Source: Acanthaster planci
Lineage: Eukaryota; Echinodermata; Asteroidea; Valvatida; Acanthasteridae
DNA: 64,000 nt
Direction: 5' to 3'
Assembly (NCBI RefSeq): GCF_001949145.1
Contig: NW_019091404.1
Location: 529,047 to 593,046 of the forward strand
Positions 1 through 11,592 of the stretch are shown here, in pieces; within the stretch, counting starts at the first letter, position 1, and the number at the start of each line of letters is the position of its first letter. The notes under the pieces were generated by a model. That model made no database searches. It saw only the letters and a list, made by a program, of their open reading frames with translations, and was not told the DNA's origin. The translations under genes and the position numbers were made by a program.

Positions 1-83
1 ACAGTTCAAGGGGACATGTGCGATATAACTTTATATTATCAGTTCGATCTCTGATTTCGAGAAATTCCCTTTTTTACTCTTAG

Positions 84-723
84 GCCGCTACTGGGCCAAT
101 ATATCTGACACAGTTTTGACCGGGACGTTCAGACAGTGGTCAGAGGGCACGACAGTCAGCCAAGTCTTCCACCCAGGTAGGTCTCTGATAAACAGGCAAA
201 ACATTTGGCCGTCACAAAATTTCATTTCTCACAATTATCTTTCAGAGACGAAGACAGATCATGCATCAATTTCAATAACTTGCTGATTAGAGATCGAGCA
301 ATGAATCATATCCCGAATCATTCAGTAGCTCTCCACCCAGAAAGTGGAGTCAAGCAAACATTCGACGGTGTTGGGGCTGCATTTCACCTGCTGTTTTGGC
401 AGGTGAAATGTTTCTTTGCTGCAGATTTTCAAACTTGAAGCTGTTGCGACACATGTATAGCTAACTCGACTGAAATTGTCAACGTCTTATCCATAGGCGA
501 CACCATCCTGCACGTGTGGGGAGACGTCACCATGGTGCAGTGGTCAGAGGGCACGTGGATGGTGGAATACGGCCGGGGATTTCTCCCCTCCACTCTACCC
601 TTCACTTTCTCGGACACCATCTTCAGCACCCAGGACATCTGGGGCCTGCTCAAGATCTTGGGCTTGTATATACGGCTGCTATGCCGTGAACTGGCTTGCT
701 ACATGGGCGAGCTGGTGGACTGA
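84..723 (+). CDS. SIGMAR1: Sigma non-opioid intracellular receptor 1, last two coding exons (5' part outside window)
   Basis: Two exons join in frame. Exon 84-176 follows a pyrimidine-rich acceptor (tttactcttag) and ends at a CAG|GTAGGT donor. Exon 497-723 starts after ccatag and ends in TGA. The joined C-terminus reads RYWANISDT...GTFRQW, then EVF-like VFHPGDT, then TWMVEYGRG and PSTLPF, then FSTQD. This is the ERG2/sigma-1 receptor fold C-terminal half. By human numbering, the ligand-site acidic residues Asp126 (in ISD) and Glu172 (in MVEYGRG) are both kept, as is the YW pair before them. The family protein is an ER (MAM) membrane chaperone and ligand-regulated receptor with a cupin-like beta-barrel. 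The terminal amphipathic helices are present. It is convergent with BCAS2. The upstream exons lie left of base 1, so the gene is cut by the window edge rather than broken. Confidence 0.93.
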
Positions 724-1114
724 TGACTAGGATAGTAAGGCCTGTGCAATCTTTAAATTGGAACAAATTTGAGGCAATTACCGAGTAGGTTACGGGGCAT
801 AATTATTTATTACAAGTACGCTTGAAATCCCCATCCGTCGGTGAACAATGACGATGATTCTTCCATGGTTATCTGGAATGATGCCATTTTAGAAGGATGT
901 TCCTACAAGCGTATTCATTCCGCACAGTTGGACATATTTGTGCTTCACAGCCGACTGTTACTACCAATTCTTTTGCACCAAATTCTTACACACTATGCCG
1001 TTACAGGTGTCAGAACAATTACAGGTACATGTATAACAAGCCTCTCGGCACATATTTGATCCGGCGCCCATCATGGTTCGATTTTTCCGTACATGTAACC
1101 AGATCGGGTCCCTA

Positions 1115-1120
1115 AATAAA
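1115..1120 (+). promoter_or_regulatory. Poly(A) signal AATAAA, probably for SIGMAR1
   Basis: AATAAA lies about 390 bases downstream of the SIGMAR1 stop on the same strand. An opposite-strand AATAAA lies 95 bases further on, so the two genes appear to end tail to tail. Confidence 0.5.
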
Positions 1121-1214
1121 CCTTAAGGAAGATTAAAGTTCGCCCTCTATTGTCTTAAACAACAATTTACAGGGAACTGATTAACATGAACGACTTCAGT
1201 ATAAACACAAGAAA

Positions 1215-1220
1215 TTTATT
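1215..1220 (-). promoter_or_regulatory. Poly(A) signal AATAAA (minus strand), possibly for BCAS2
   Basis: TTTATT on the + strand reads AATAAA on the BCAS2 strand, about 570 bases beyond the BCAS2 stop codon. It is the nearest hexamer I noticed and fits a moderately long 3' UTR; weaker variants were not excluded. Confidence 0.4.
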
Positions 1221-1789
1221 GACAATCCTTCATTCCAATGAATTACATTAAGTCGGTCATTTTTTAACAGAAGTGTGTATTCATACTACAAACGAAAATA
1301 AAGAAAATGTAAATCATATTTGTATGGGTAAAGTTCAAAAATCCTGAAGTACAGGTATAGTTAAAAATAATCGACATCTAAATTATAGGGGTCAGCTGAA
1401 GTATGTCTCACCATCACAAGTTTACAAACCAAGAGCAGGTGTGTCTGGTCAATGCTCTGAGTTTCAAAGACCCTGCACAACAAAATTCTATTCATTTGTT
1501 GCTGGAGGGCATGAAAGAATACACTTCTGGGCAGGGCAGCTGTAAGAAATTAGCCAATGGGATTGCGCAGAGGGCAAGGTTGAGACCTTAAATGGATACA
1601 TCTGAATCTAGAGCTAGGGTTAGGTCTTCACTCGTTGACAATGCACGGGCTACTGAGGACAGCAGATGAAGCCAGAGCCCATTTCGGACACTGTCCCCCA
1701 TCACGTCCTGAAGGTCTCGGTGATCAGTTGGGTATCTTTCCAAGGTTTCCCTTGGGTAGGTCTGAAGCTACCTGTCGCTAGATCTGCGG

Positions 1790-4700
1790 CTACCTGTCGC
1801 CTGCGAAGTAGTCAGCTTCATCTCCACTCTCGTCACTCTCGTCACCGGCCATCCGGCCTCTGTCTCCTTGGTGGAGTGGCAGCGGTTGCTGCAGCATCTG
1901 CTGGGTCTTGAACTCCTCCTTGGTGTGTCGGATCATCTGTTCCTGCCTCAGCCGCTCCACTTCCTGCTCCAGTTCCAGGCAGGCTCTCTCAATCTCGTAG
2001 TTCTTGGCCACCAGACCAGTCCAACTGACGGAGAAATGAAAGAGGGGAGGGGCAGGGGAAGAAGAGCAATGGTTAAGGTGATTCTAACAGAGACAAATAT
2101 AATGCTTGATCAGTCCCGACTTATTAAAGTCCGTCTCATAACCCTGTGCGACAAGCCCGCTCCAGCTGTCAGAAGAAACTAAAAGCATTGCTACCTTTTG
2201 GAGATTCAACATCAAGTGATAATAAGGGAAAAAAGATACCCATGCTCAACTGAACTTCAACCACTGCCGTAAGCAAGACAAAAATATACAAATGCTGAAC
2301 TGAACTTCAACCACTACCGTAAGCTACATATTTGGTTGAAGTTTAGTTTAAGTATTTGAGAAAATTTTTCCATAGTGCTTCACAGTCCTGACCAAAGCGA
2401 GGCACTCTTTTTTTTTTTAGTCACTAAGTTCAGTCTACTGCTGCAAAATCTGCAACTAGCACCTTTACCTGTGCTGAGCCTAAGGTCAGCAAATGTAGGT
2501 CCTCGAGTCAGGATTTTCAAAGTCTTACCTCTCTTCGAGATTCTTTAAGGCTTCACCAGCACTTTTCTGGGGAAAAAAGAGCACAGAATACAATATGCAC
2601 TGAAGCTGCATGATACTTAGCCATCTGTTCAAGTAATGGACAGAAACACATTTTTGGTAGGCACTTTTTACTTGAAGAAAATTTACAACCCAACGCTTCT
2701 ACATGTTTGATCATGGCAAAATGAAGTCTGCCTTAAATATTTAGCTGGCCACAATAAACACATGGGGTATCAATTGCAAAAATTAAGTCTCATTACAGAT
2801 TTGGCTGAAAATGAGAGGCAGTTTTATTTCTTCGCTGGCAGATACTTAAACTGAGCTGAAAGCTAGCAAGGACAACTCTTTCTTGATGTAACCATGGGCT
2901 GGTTATGACACAAAAAACAAGAATAAAGCTTCCACAAACCAAGTTGTCCTTTCTGTGCACAGAGCTCGCTTAAAGATACATCTACTCTTTCAAACTCAAC
3001 CTCTAGCATTATTAGACAAAACACATCACTTTGATGACACCTTGGAGGGGGATGGGTGTTAAGATTTAGCTCAAACGTGTACCTGTTTTGTTTTACGCTG
3101 CCAGTTAAGCTCCTGGATTTGCTTGCGGATTTGCTGTAGCTGCTGCTGTCCATGTTCCACCATCCTAACCAATACACTGTATCAGTGAAGAGCACAATAC
3201 AAATTATGCACACAGTTATGTGAAGGCTCCCTACAGGGTAACAGGTGTTTCTCCATGAATTGATTACAGGTACACACCACCACTGTTATGAGCACACAAC
3301 TTGAAAGACAAAAGCTTACTCATTGTACACCCGCCACGCTTGACTTCCATACTTCGACAGAAGCTCCAAGTTGGCAATTCTGAAATTGGAAGATTAAGAA
3401 AAGATCTATCTCGTAACGTCTTTTTGACAAAGCCAAGTTATTTATTTGCATGAATGCATTGATTTTGTATGGGATGCTTTTTTTTGTGGCAATAAGACTT
3501 TGGGAGGGAATACACATTGTTACACCACCAACGGAAACATTCAAACTGAACAAACACACCAAGCTCGGATCAAATGCATGCCAGAGTTTATAGCCAAAAT
3601 ACCCTGGAGAGTTAGGGTTAAAACAGACACTAGTCTAAACTGACCTTTCTGCTTGGTGTTCCAGCTGAGCCATCGAGTTCTCCACTGACTCATTCCAGGC
3701 AAGAACGTCATTCTGTCGGCCTGCTGGAGGCGGGGGAAGCTCATATCTGTTAGGAAAGCAATGCAACATATCTCATTAACCACTTCATGTCAGGACCAGT
3801 TAGCGGCATGCATGGCCTGCTACTGGGTAATTTTTCATGATTTTCCGATTTCAAAATTCATATCTTCATTTACTGGACACATATACCCAAACAAATGACT
3901 GTCTTGTGGCGAGTCTAATCTGATAGGCAACTTCCATTGACGCATGAGTATTGCAGCCACACCTACAGCCCCCATTGTGCGGTGTTGCATAATTTCCTCT
4001 TTATTCCGGAAAATGGCCGGATGCTGGACGACGGTGTTGTCTTTACTAATGCGGCCAGATTCCATGAGCACGCAGCAATGTATCACTCATTGCTGGAGTG
4101 CTGGAGCACTTTTGTCCCCACTGATAATCTGCAGGTGCTGGTAGCGGCGAACAATGATACTGTTTCAAAACAATGATGGATTACCTCCACTCATGTCAGC
4201 ACTCTGCGCTGACAGTTTATGAACCTTGATTGGCAAGTCCCAATAACTCAGTCTTTTGTTTAAGTATTTTCCAAATTCAGTCACCCTGGCCATGAATAAA
4301 GGCCAAGGTCTCTGGCCCTGGGAACCCATTGCTGCCCATCAGTGATGGAATTACCTCTGCCGATGGCCTAAACTGTTGACTGACGGCAAGTAAACTTTTT
4401 TAAAATGCCCAGCAAATTTTCTCTTTTTTTTTAAAGAAAGTTCCAATTTCAGGCACCCTGGCCATGAATATATGGCTAAGGTCTCCAGTAACAGGAACCC
4501 TGACAGCAAGTAGTTAATGACCTAGGTTTATTTGAAGTCAGCGCAATGTCACAAATTACGGTAGCTTTCAATCAAATTTCAAGAACATAACTTGCTGTGC
4601 ATGTTAAAAAAAGAGAACAAACAAAACTTGACTCCATGCTCAATGACGTCATTTGCATTGCTCTGTTGACAATGGAGAGAAGCGAAATCAATTGGTCTTT

Positions 4701-6728
4701 ATTCACAGCCCATAACCCTACAGTTCAAGTATGAACTCCGTTCTGATGAGCACCGTGACAAGGGTTGTCCACTGTGCAATAGCAAGAACACCAGAACACA
4801 ACATTGGAACTGTTCATGCCTTTTCATGCTGAGCACATCCATGGGAAGGCGGGACGCCAGTCGTTCAAATTCATTCTTCAAGACTTCTGTTTCAAATGGA
4901 GTGTGGTCAATGGCTGGGAGATGCTCCAGGTAGTTCTTGGTGGGCCGATATCGCCTTGTCTCCTCCTCTACCAGGGCATATGCCTGCCAAAAAATTAACC
5001 AATATTACGTGTAACTACATTCTTTATTTCATTGTGAGGCACTGATTTATAATAAACTGAAAAGTTTTCATGAGATGTAAGTGTACAAAGCCCCCAATAT
5101 AGTTCAAATGTATGAGACTAGAACACATGCCATGCCATAGAACATGCATGCCATAGTTTGTGTACGTGAGATGTCAAGTGTACTGACATCTGCTAGCATT
5201 CATGTGGGGTACGAGTTCCATATTTGACCACCATATACTCGTGCATAATATAAATTCCATGTCACCTTGGCTTTTCATTGAAGAAAAGTCCACTCAGGGA
5301 AAAAAATGAAATTGTCTGGGAAAGGTTTTATTGACATGTAATTACATGTAGGCATGTTACCTTTTGCATGTCCAGGTAACATGTTAAACATTTGAGTTTG
5401 TCATGTGTTGTTATCTTCAGGAAACACTTGAATTTCCGGTTTGATTGGTCGATCCATGACAAAAATCGTATAACTGTATTGCAAATCAAATCCAACGTAA
5501 TGTGCTGTTCTAACTCAACGCATTGAGCTATTTTTATGCTAAAAGCAAAAGACTGGGAAATTTAATTTAAATCCAATGAGGGAGCGCTTGCACGCATGGA
5601 CCCTATGACATCTTTACTGCGCGTCAAGTTTGCATGACGAGGCAAAACAACGGTGTTCATTACCTCTAGCACCCTGTTCCTTAAATAAAGGAAACAAAGT
5701 CCACTTTTTCAAACTAACTGACTTTCAGACCTTGATGATCCATTCCGTAATCCTAGTAGCCCTAGTTTAGATGAACTCTGACAATATTTAAGCAAGAAAA
5801 CCAGAATTTTCTTACCCGCTTTCGGCAAAAGGCTACCGTATGATATTTTGTTTTACGTCTGGTTATCTCACCCAACCATTGTGGATATACTGAATTTCAC
5901 AAAAAAAATTCATCCAGGTCAAGGCACCAGACTACATTCACTAATTTGTCTTCATTCAAAGCTCTTCGTCGCGTCATTTACGCTGCCGTTTTACCCAATA
6001 ATTTCCCTCAGAAACCAAAGCCCTGCCCTCTTTTCTTCTGATATGAAAGAACACATCGCCACTAAATTGTCCAGGTTAGACTTTGTTTCCTCATTATAGG
6101 AACAGGGTGCTAAAGGTATTGAATGCCAAGACGATCACGAGTCTGGTGACTAGGCCTATCAGACTTATCGTTAATACCCCATGGCTGATTTTACACAACT
6201 GTAGAAAGCATTTTGGGAAGAGAAAAGGGGCAATATTTGCCCCTTTTTCCCTCCCATGATGCCTTCATGCTATTGTGCAAAATCACTCTTGCACTTTGCA
6301 GTACTAGGTCTAGTAATACTAATAGTATTAGCGATAAGGCTTCTGCAAGTTCTGGGCCTAGTGTTTACAATTGAACTTTTCTCCATCAGAAAAACAAAGT
6401 GGGATATCCCCTACATGTACATATATAAGTTGTTACTGAAAAGCACGTGTCGCAAGACGGGAACTGCCCATGTGAACTAGGCTATGTGTCGGAAAAACGA
6501 GCTACTCCGACAAACAACTGCGTAGGGCCTAAACTGGAAACGGAAACAAGACCTCCTGGCCCTCCTAGTATTTGGATTTTAGGGCTTTTTTTCTAACAAG
6601 GCAGTGATGATCACTCTTTCGACCATTCTTAATGAAAAGATAACACAATTTACCGATTCTTTTTCCCCTGCTTCGTCATATCCTTTATCATGATAGGGCA
6701 ACGCATCCACCAGCACCTCACCGGCCAT
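1790..6728 (-). CDS. BCAS2: Pre-mRNA-splicing factor SPF27 / BCAS2, complete, seven exons
   Basis: Coding exons in order: 6728-6654, 4983-4820, 3746-3645, 3379-3320, 3176-3083, 2566-2529, 2024-1790. They total 768 nt, all phases agree, giving 255 aa. Matches to SPF27 run in order: [44 protein letters not shown] then [47 protein letters not shown]; and the coiled [13 protein letters not shown] end. BCAS2 is a small helical subunit of the PRP19/NTC complex, acting in the nucleus in spliceosome activation. Human BCAS2 is 225 aa; the extra length here is an acidic tail ([13 protein letters not shown]). All introns are GT-AG except intron 2, whose donor is GC. Exon 5 was started at the cag acceptor giving VLVRMVEH, which aligns with human NLVHMIEH without a gap. 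The start ATG (6728) is preceded by a lysine-rich in-frame extension that I do not believe is translated. Confidence 0.95.
2241..2326. repeat. Two-copy 50-bp tandem duplication in BCAS2 intron 6
   Basis: The segment atgctcaactgaacttcaac (2242 onward) recurs 50 bases later with one change, and the similarity continues through ccact[ga]ccgtaagc. It is intronic and non-coding. Confidence 0.75.
4175..4510. repeat. Diverged tandem duplication (~170 bp unit) in BCAS2 intron 2
   Basis: caccctggccatgaata, followed by a gg[ct]-aaggtct stretch and ggaaccc, occurs near 4281-4325 and again near 4453-4500. Each copy is preceded by ttccaa(a)ttcag and a gg(a)attacctc segment. Two degraded tandem units are the simplest reading. 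Confidence 0.6.
5652..6127. mobile_element. MITE-like element with ~53-bp terminal inverted repeats, in BCAS2 intron 1
   Basis: The left end (5652-5704) and the reverse complement of the right end (6075-6127) align over about 53 bp with under ten differences. Shared cores are tagcaccctgttcct and gaaacaaagt. The 476-bp body has no transposase-like frame, so it is a non-autonomous DNA element. Superfamily not assigned; no clear target-site duplication was recognised. Confidence 0.8.
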
Positions 6729-7753
6729 TTTCTTTTTTTGTCCACGACTAGTAGTCAGGTAACGAGACCTCCTACTCTTCACTGTTAGTTGGGAGGTTGA
6801 AAACCAGACATGGTCAAAGGTCAAAGGTTAGTTTATTTTTGTCGTTCTCATGGACAACGGCGACGCCTTGTAATACATTATTGATCGTCGACACGGTCGA
6901 TACCTGACGAATTGTGACAAGATCGCTCTGCCTTTGATCTGTTTGACAGCACCTTTGAGATGAGTGTAAAATTTGACAGCAGCACTTTCATAACGGACAA
7001 CCAGATGAGCAGATGAGTGAGTACAATTTTGGTAGATTTGTGTTCGTAATCGTAGCAGGCATGGCGGATTGTTGTGTGTGGTTTGGTTGTCACGGTGGCA
7101 GGCCCCAGTGAAAAGAACGGGAGCTAAAGAACAGGTCGTCACACAGTTACAAAAACTGGGAAAGTACGTGTAGCCTAGGTCCTACCGGCAAGAAAGGGCG
7201 CTACATATGTATCGTGCAATGATTTTAGGAACATGAAGGCTTGTGTGTGACAATAGCTGTTTTGCACGACAAACAGTTTGCTTGCCGTGAACATGGTTAC
7301 TGTAAGTCATGAAAGATAATGTTTGACATGCCAAAGACTGGAAAGAGGTTTCAGATGTCATGGTTTGGTGTTCATCTACCAAAACTTGTCAAAGATGAAA
7401 GTTGGTGTTAAATGACCAACATCTTTCTGTAATTCTTATGCAGTATTATACTGCTGTGGAATGGTATCTTATTATATCATAATTTTTCCTAGACTATTAC
7501 AGTAAAGTGTGTGTAATTCAATCGCTTTAAAAACTAGCTATTTAAATGAGACTGAGTAAAAAATTTATTTTGCCTATTTTGCCTTTGAGAAAGATTCTGC
7601 TAGGATCGGAACGTCAGGCCCTCCATGTTTTGAAAAATTTATTTAGATGTGTTTTTCCACAAGTTTTGCAGCATGGAAAGAAGTCTGCTTTTCCCTTTTT
7701 CCCTTATTTAATATTTGTTTTAAATTTACTATTTTTCATTTGTATTTCAAAAG
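6729..7753. promoter_or_regulatory. Divergent 5' region shared by BCAS2 (-) and the Kelch gene (+)
   Basis: The interval from the BCAS2 ATG (6728) to the Kelch coding-exon acceptor (AG at 7752-7753) is about 1 kb, with no other gene. It probably holds both transcription starts. A short open frame beginning ATGGCGGATTG (7060) and a GTACGTG donor-like site near 7163 could belong to a non-coding first exon of the Kelch gene. No TATA box was assigned. Confidence 0.45.
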
Positions 7754-7800
7754 GTAGATGTAGTTCATGTAGATCAAATTTTCCTGCTCCAACTCCAAAA

Positions 7801-9714
7801 ATGACTACCATGGCTTCAAAGGTTTCAACAAAAGTTCCACTGAACATGTTGCAACACAGAAACTCATTTTGCAGTAGTAAGCATGATGAGGCTCCGCCAC
7901 CCACAAGAGTCTTTGAATGCCCTGAACATAGCAGTGATGTGCTAAAACAACTCAGTGCCTTACGCACAAGGCGGGTTCTGTGCGATGGGACACTTATCTG
8001 TGGTGAGAACCATTTCTCCATCCACCGTATTGTGCTCGCCGCTTGCAGCGACTTCTTCCGGAAGATGTTCATTGGGAACGACAACATCAAGGACATTCAA
8101 ATCAGCAGCAGCATCTCTAGACTGGGGCTCGAAATGCTGATCCACTTTGCTTACACTTCCCAGCTGACCCTGACTTCAGAAAATGTTCACAAGACACTGC
8201 AGGCAGCCATTCAGCTCGGCGTCCAGCGTGTCGTTGATCTATGTGTCCAGTATCTCATCACGACAGTCTGCTTGCAGAACTGCATTGAGCTACTCCATCT
8301 TGCAGAGAAACATGATTTCAGTCAGCTGCATGCAGCAGCACAAAATTTTATCCTGGAGAGATTTGTCAGTCTCTCTGAGACCAAGGACTTCCAGACCTTG
8401 ACCCCAGAGCAGATGTCGTTTTTTATCAGTCAGGATCGAATGGTGTCGGGATCGGAGATTCAGCTCTTCGAAACTGCAGCAAAGTGGATCAACCACTCCC
8501 CCAGGACTCGCATGAAGTTTGCTCCCCGGCTTATGAAACACATCCGATTTCCACTGATCTCGTCCAGTGATCTGGTGGACCAGGTTGAATCCCACAGCTT
8601 CATGATCGAGAACTCAGAGTGCCACCAGCTCTTGCTAGAGGCCCTAAATTATCACCTGGTGCCCCAGCACCAGCACCTCTTGCAGACTGCCCGGACCAGG
8701 ATGCGGTCCACCAATGAGGTGGTGCTGATAGTAGGCGGGGAGTTGCCCAATAAGAGTGTCAGCAGCAATGTTATGATCCTAGATGAGCCACACTGCCGGC
8801 TGAAACACCTTACCTCGATCCCGCTGAGGAGAGTTGACCACAGCGTTGCTGTCCTAAATGACTTTCTGTACGTTGTCGGTGGACAGGTGACCCTGACATC
8901 CAGTGGCAAAGACAGCATCGGCACTGTCCATCGCTATGATCCAAGATTCAACACCTGGCTCCAGATGTGCCCGATGCAGCAGAGGAGGGCCTTTTTTTGT
9001 CTGGTGCCACTGGATGGCAAGCTGTATGCCATGGGAGGCAAGAATGAGCAGGGTTCCCTGGCCTCAATGGAAGCATATAACCCTGGCAAAAACACCTGGG
9101 CCTATGTACAGCATCTTCCCGAAGCCATGTATGCCCATGCAAGCTGTGTTCTTAATGGTAAACTGTATGTCTCTGGTGGCTTCACCAACCACAACTTCAG
9201 CAAAGCCATGTTTGAGTATGATTCCCAGCGAGACGAGTGGATGCCCCGCCATGCTATGCACGCACCCCGTGGTTTCCACATGGCGTGTGTCGCTGGGGAC
9301 CATGTCTATGTGATGGGTGGGAATCAGTTCAGCGCCTATGGCGAAAGAGTGGACGTGATGAGTGTGGAGCGCTACAGCCCCGGTCACGATCAGTGGCTGA
9401 CTGTCTCCCCTATGCTGTCGGGTCTCAGCATGGCCGGAGTGGCCGCCATGGATGACCAGAGGATCTATGTCATTGGTGGCTACAACGGCCTGGCCCGCCA
9501 ACGGGAGAAGGACATCCATTGCTACACTGTCAGCAAAGACGAGTGGGATGTAGTGGGAGAACTGCCCGGGCCAGCACTGCGGATGGCATGCTGCACCATG
9601 ACGCTGACTACCAATCTGCTGAATCTGGCAACATCAGACAACCAGTCCACGGTTTCACAAGGGACAAGCTCTCTTTCCAACTTCACCTCTGTTAGCCAGC
9701 AATACTCACGCTAA
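7801..9714 (+). CDS. Kelch-like protein (BTB-BACK-Kelch), Cullin-3 adaptor type
   Basis: Started at 7801, the protein is 637 aa. The second ATG at 7810 has the stronger context (accATGG). The frame stays open upstream to 7546, but that stretch is AT-rich and contains a plausible acceptor (tttgtatttcaaaag, AG at 7752-7753), so I read it as intron and 5' UTR. Domains: BTB from about residue 48 (LCDGTLIC...HRIVLAACSDFFRKMF), then BACK (NCIELLHLAEKHDF). Six Kelch blades follow, each with a GG doublet: IVGGEL, VVGGQV, AMGGKN, VSGGFT, VMGGNQ, VIGGYN. Such proteins recruit substrates to CUL3 ubiquitin ligases. The blade sequences most recall the KLHL9/13/26/36 group, but I cannot fix the orthologue. 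The whole coding sequence lies in one exon. Confidence 0.93.
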   Translation: MTTMASKVSTKVPLNMLQHRNSFCSSKHDEAPPPTRVFECPEHSSDVLKQLSALRTRRVLCDGTLICGENHFSIHRIVLAACSDFFRKMFIGNDNIKDIQISSSISRLGLEMLIHFAYTSQLTLTSENVHKTLQAAIQLGVQRVVDLCVQYLITTVCLQNCIELLHLAEKHDFSQLHAAAQNFILERFVSLSETKDFQTLTPEQMSFFISQDRMVSGSEIQLFETAAKWINHSPRTRMKFAPRLMKHIRFPLISSSDLVDQVESHSFMIENSECHQLLLEALNYHLVPQHQHLLQTARTRMRSTNEVVLIVGGELPNKSVSSNVMILDEPHCRLKHLTSIPLRRVDHSVAVLNDFLYVVGGQVTLTSSGKDSIGTVHRYDPRFNTWLQMCPMQQRRAFFCLVPLDGKLYAMGGKNEQGSLASMEAYNPGKNTWAYVQHLPEAMYAHASCVLNGKLYVSGGFTNHNFSKAMFEYDSQRDEWMPRHAMHAPRGFHMACVAGDHVYVMGGNQFSAYGERVDVMSVERYSPGHDQWLTVSPMLSGLSMAGVAAMDDQRIYVIGGYNGLARQREKDIHCYTVSKDEWDVVGELPGPALRMACCTMTLTTNLLNLATSDNQSTVSQGTSSLSNFTSVSQQYSR

Positions 9715-9750
9715 AACCGAAGCTTGCATTGTATATATTTTCCATGTTTG

Positions 9751-9756
9751 AATAAA
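9751..9756 (+). promoter_or_regulatory. Poly(A) signal AATAAA of the Kelch gene
   Basis: A canonical hexamer begins 37 bases after the stop codon on the same strand, implying a very short 3' UTR. Later sites could also be used. Confidence 0.65.
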
Positions 9757-11403
9757 ACAACAGGGTTACAATCAGTTTTAAAACACTAGCAAATTTGATG
9801 TACAGATAGGGTACATGCACATGTTGCTAGATTTTAAGTGCAGGTGGAGGTGCAATGTTTATTTTCTGCAACTGTTTTGAGAGTCTAGGTTCATTAACAT
9901 ACAGGAATGCATGTATAATGAAACGCACAGAGCCATGGGCCCCCTCTGACAACGGTTGGGAATTTACAATTAATTTGAAGAACGTTTAGGGAACTTCCCC
10001 ATACCGTTTAAACGAGTGAACGACCCACCCTTACCACGGTGTCATTGAAAACTTTAAAACACAAGAAATTGTATACAGTGTAAATAGTTGACACAAAGTT
10101 CTAGTGATGGTATATTCCTTTGATATGAAAGTGATCTGAAAGTTGGATCACATATTACAGCCATAGTTTGCAATAAAAATGAACGTCAGATTAAAAACGT
10201 CAAACCTCTCAGATGGGCAGTTCCGTTTAAACGTTTGGAAAAATCGGGAAACGGATTTGGAACTTTTTTCGTTTAAACGTTTCAACATTCAAACGACCAA
10301 ACCTTCAGAGCAGAACGTGCAAATAAGAGCACGTTCAAATTCTACAGGTGTACAAGTACAGGTAGAACAGTACTTCTCATAGTCATGCATGAAGAATTTA
10401 ATAGAATTTAAATTCATAGGACTCTGGTACAGATAGTAAAGATATCAAGTCCAGCTTCTTGCCATCATGTGTCCTAAGGCAAGTCATTTTGCCCCTGTCT
10501 GCCAGGCATACGTGTAATAGATGTTAGCTGGAAACAGGAGTGGTGGCGTTTTCTGTCTGGTTCATAAACAGAAAGAAACAGAAAATACACACTACACTGA
10601 TGAGCCGTGTTGGCTCCGGAAATCTGGAATTGGAAGGATTTCAGATGTTCTGTCTCTTTCTTAAAGTTTAACTTAAACAATAGTCAAAGAAGATGCGGGT
10701 TTATTATATTTTAGCAGCTTATTGAAAATTCTAAACAACCCAAATCTTTGCATTATCACTATTGTCTTTCGAGCGAGTGCATGTTTTGTCTGAAAATTAT
10801 TGCTGTAGGAATATTGTTGCCAAGCAATTTGGGCTTTCTGAGCTGCATCTATTTTAATGCTTAACTTAAATGTTGACAACGTGTGTACTACTGAGCGGAA
10901 TCACAAATATTCGTTCTGGGTCTTTAATTTGTTTTCAAATTAATTTTTGCTTGACTGGTTTTGAGATGTTTACATTTTGATCATTTCCCAGACTTATGAA
11001 AGAGGCATTTATGCAATCATTTTTGATTTTAACAAAAGTTTTTCTGGCAATAGAGGCATTCATTTCTTCTGTATTCTACAAGGAGTATAAACAATTCCAA
11101 AGAGAAGCGGCAGTGTGCTTGTACATGTGCTGTATTAGTTTTCTGATATGCAATGAACGCTTACCTTTTATATTTTGTATTAAGCAACAAATCCTTATTA
11201 GTAACTGTAAACAAGCAAAAAGCGACACACCGTCCTATTCTACACAATTTTTCCCATAAAAAATTTATTTGCCAAAACGCAAATCGCGAGGCAGAAGTTA
11301 GAAGATATCTTCAATGTGATTGGCTTTCTTGTGGAATTTACAGTTTCTTACTATTTTCAAGCGCCGGTTGAAGTAGATGCATGAATTGCATCTTGTATCA
11401 AAA

Positions 11404-11427
11404 TTGTTGTTGTTGTTGTTGTTGTTT
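11404..11427. repeat. (TTG)n microsatellite
   Basis: Eight uninterrupted ttg units. Confidence 0.9.
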
Positions 11428-11547
11428 TCGGTTAGCTGTGGCAAGAAACGCAACAGATCCAGAGTATGTGCATTACGGGAAACAATCACTTCGGTACAGG
11501 ACCAGACACCCTCAACACATTACTGTATTATAAGATACTTAGAACGC

Positions 11548-11592
11548 AGAATAACGTTGTATAAACGGTCAGAATAACGTTGTATAAACGGT
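11548..11592. repeat. 23-bp tandem duplication
   Basis: agaataacgttgtataaacg plus three bases occurs twice head to tail with no interruption. Confidence 0.85.

Larger units (their letters stand above)
724..1789. other. Convergent 3' UTR/intergenic interval between SIGMAR1 and BCAS2
   Basis: No supported coding exon. It holds the two facing poly(A) hexamers at 1115 and 1215. A small direct duplication (gctacctgtcgc twice) lies just past the BCAS2 stop at 1768-1800. The short open frames here lack family features. Confidence 0.6.

Noticed and set aside
7546-7800. 85-codon in-frame N-terminal extension of the Kelch protein
   Set aside because: AT-rich, contains a good splice acceptor at 7752-7753, adds no domain, and a better-context ATG lies at 7801/7810.
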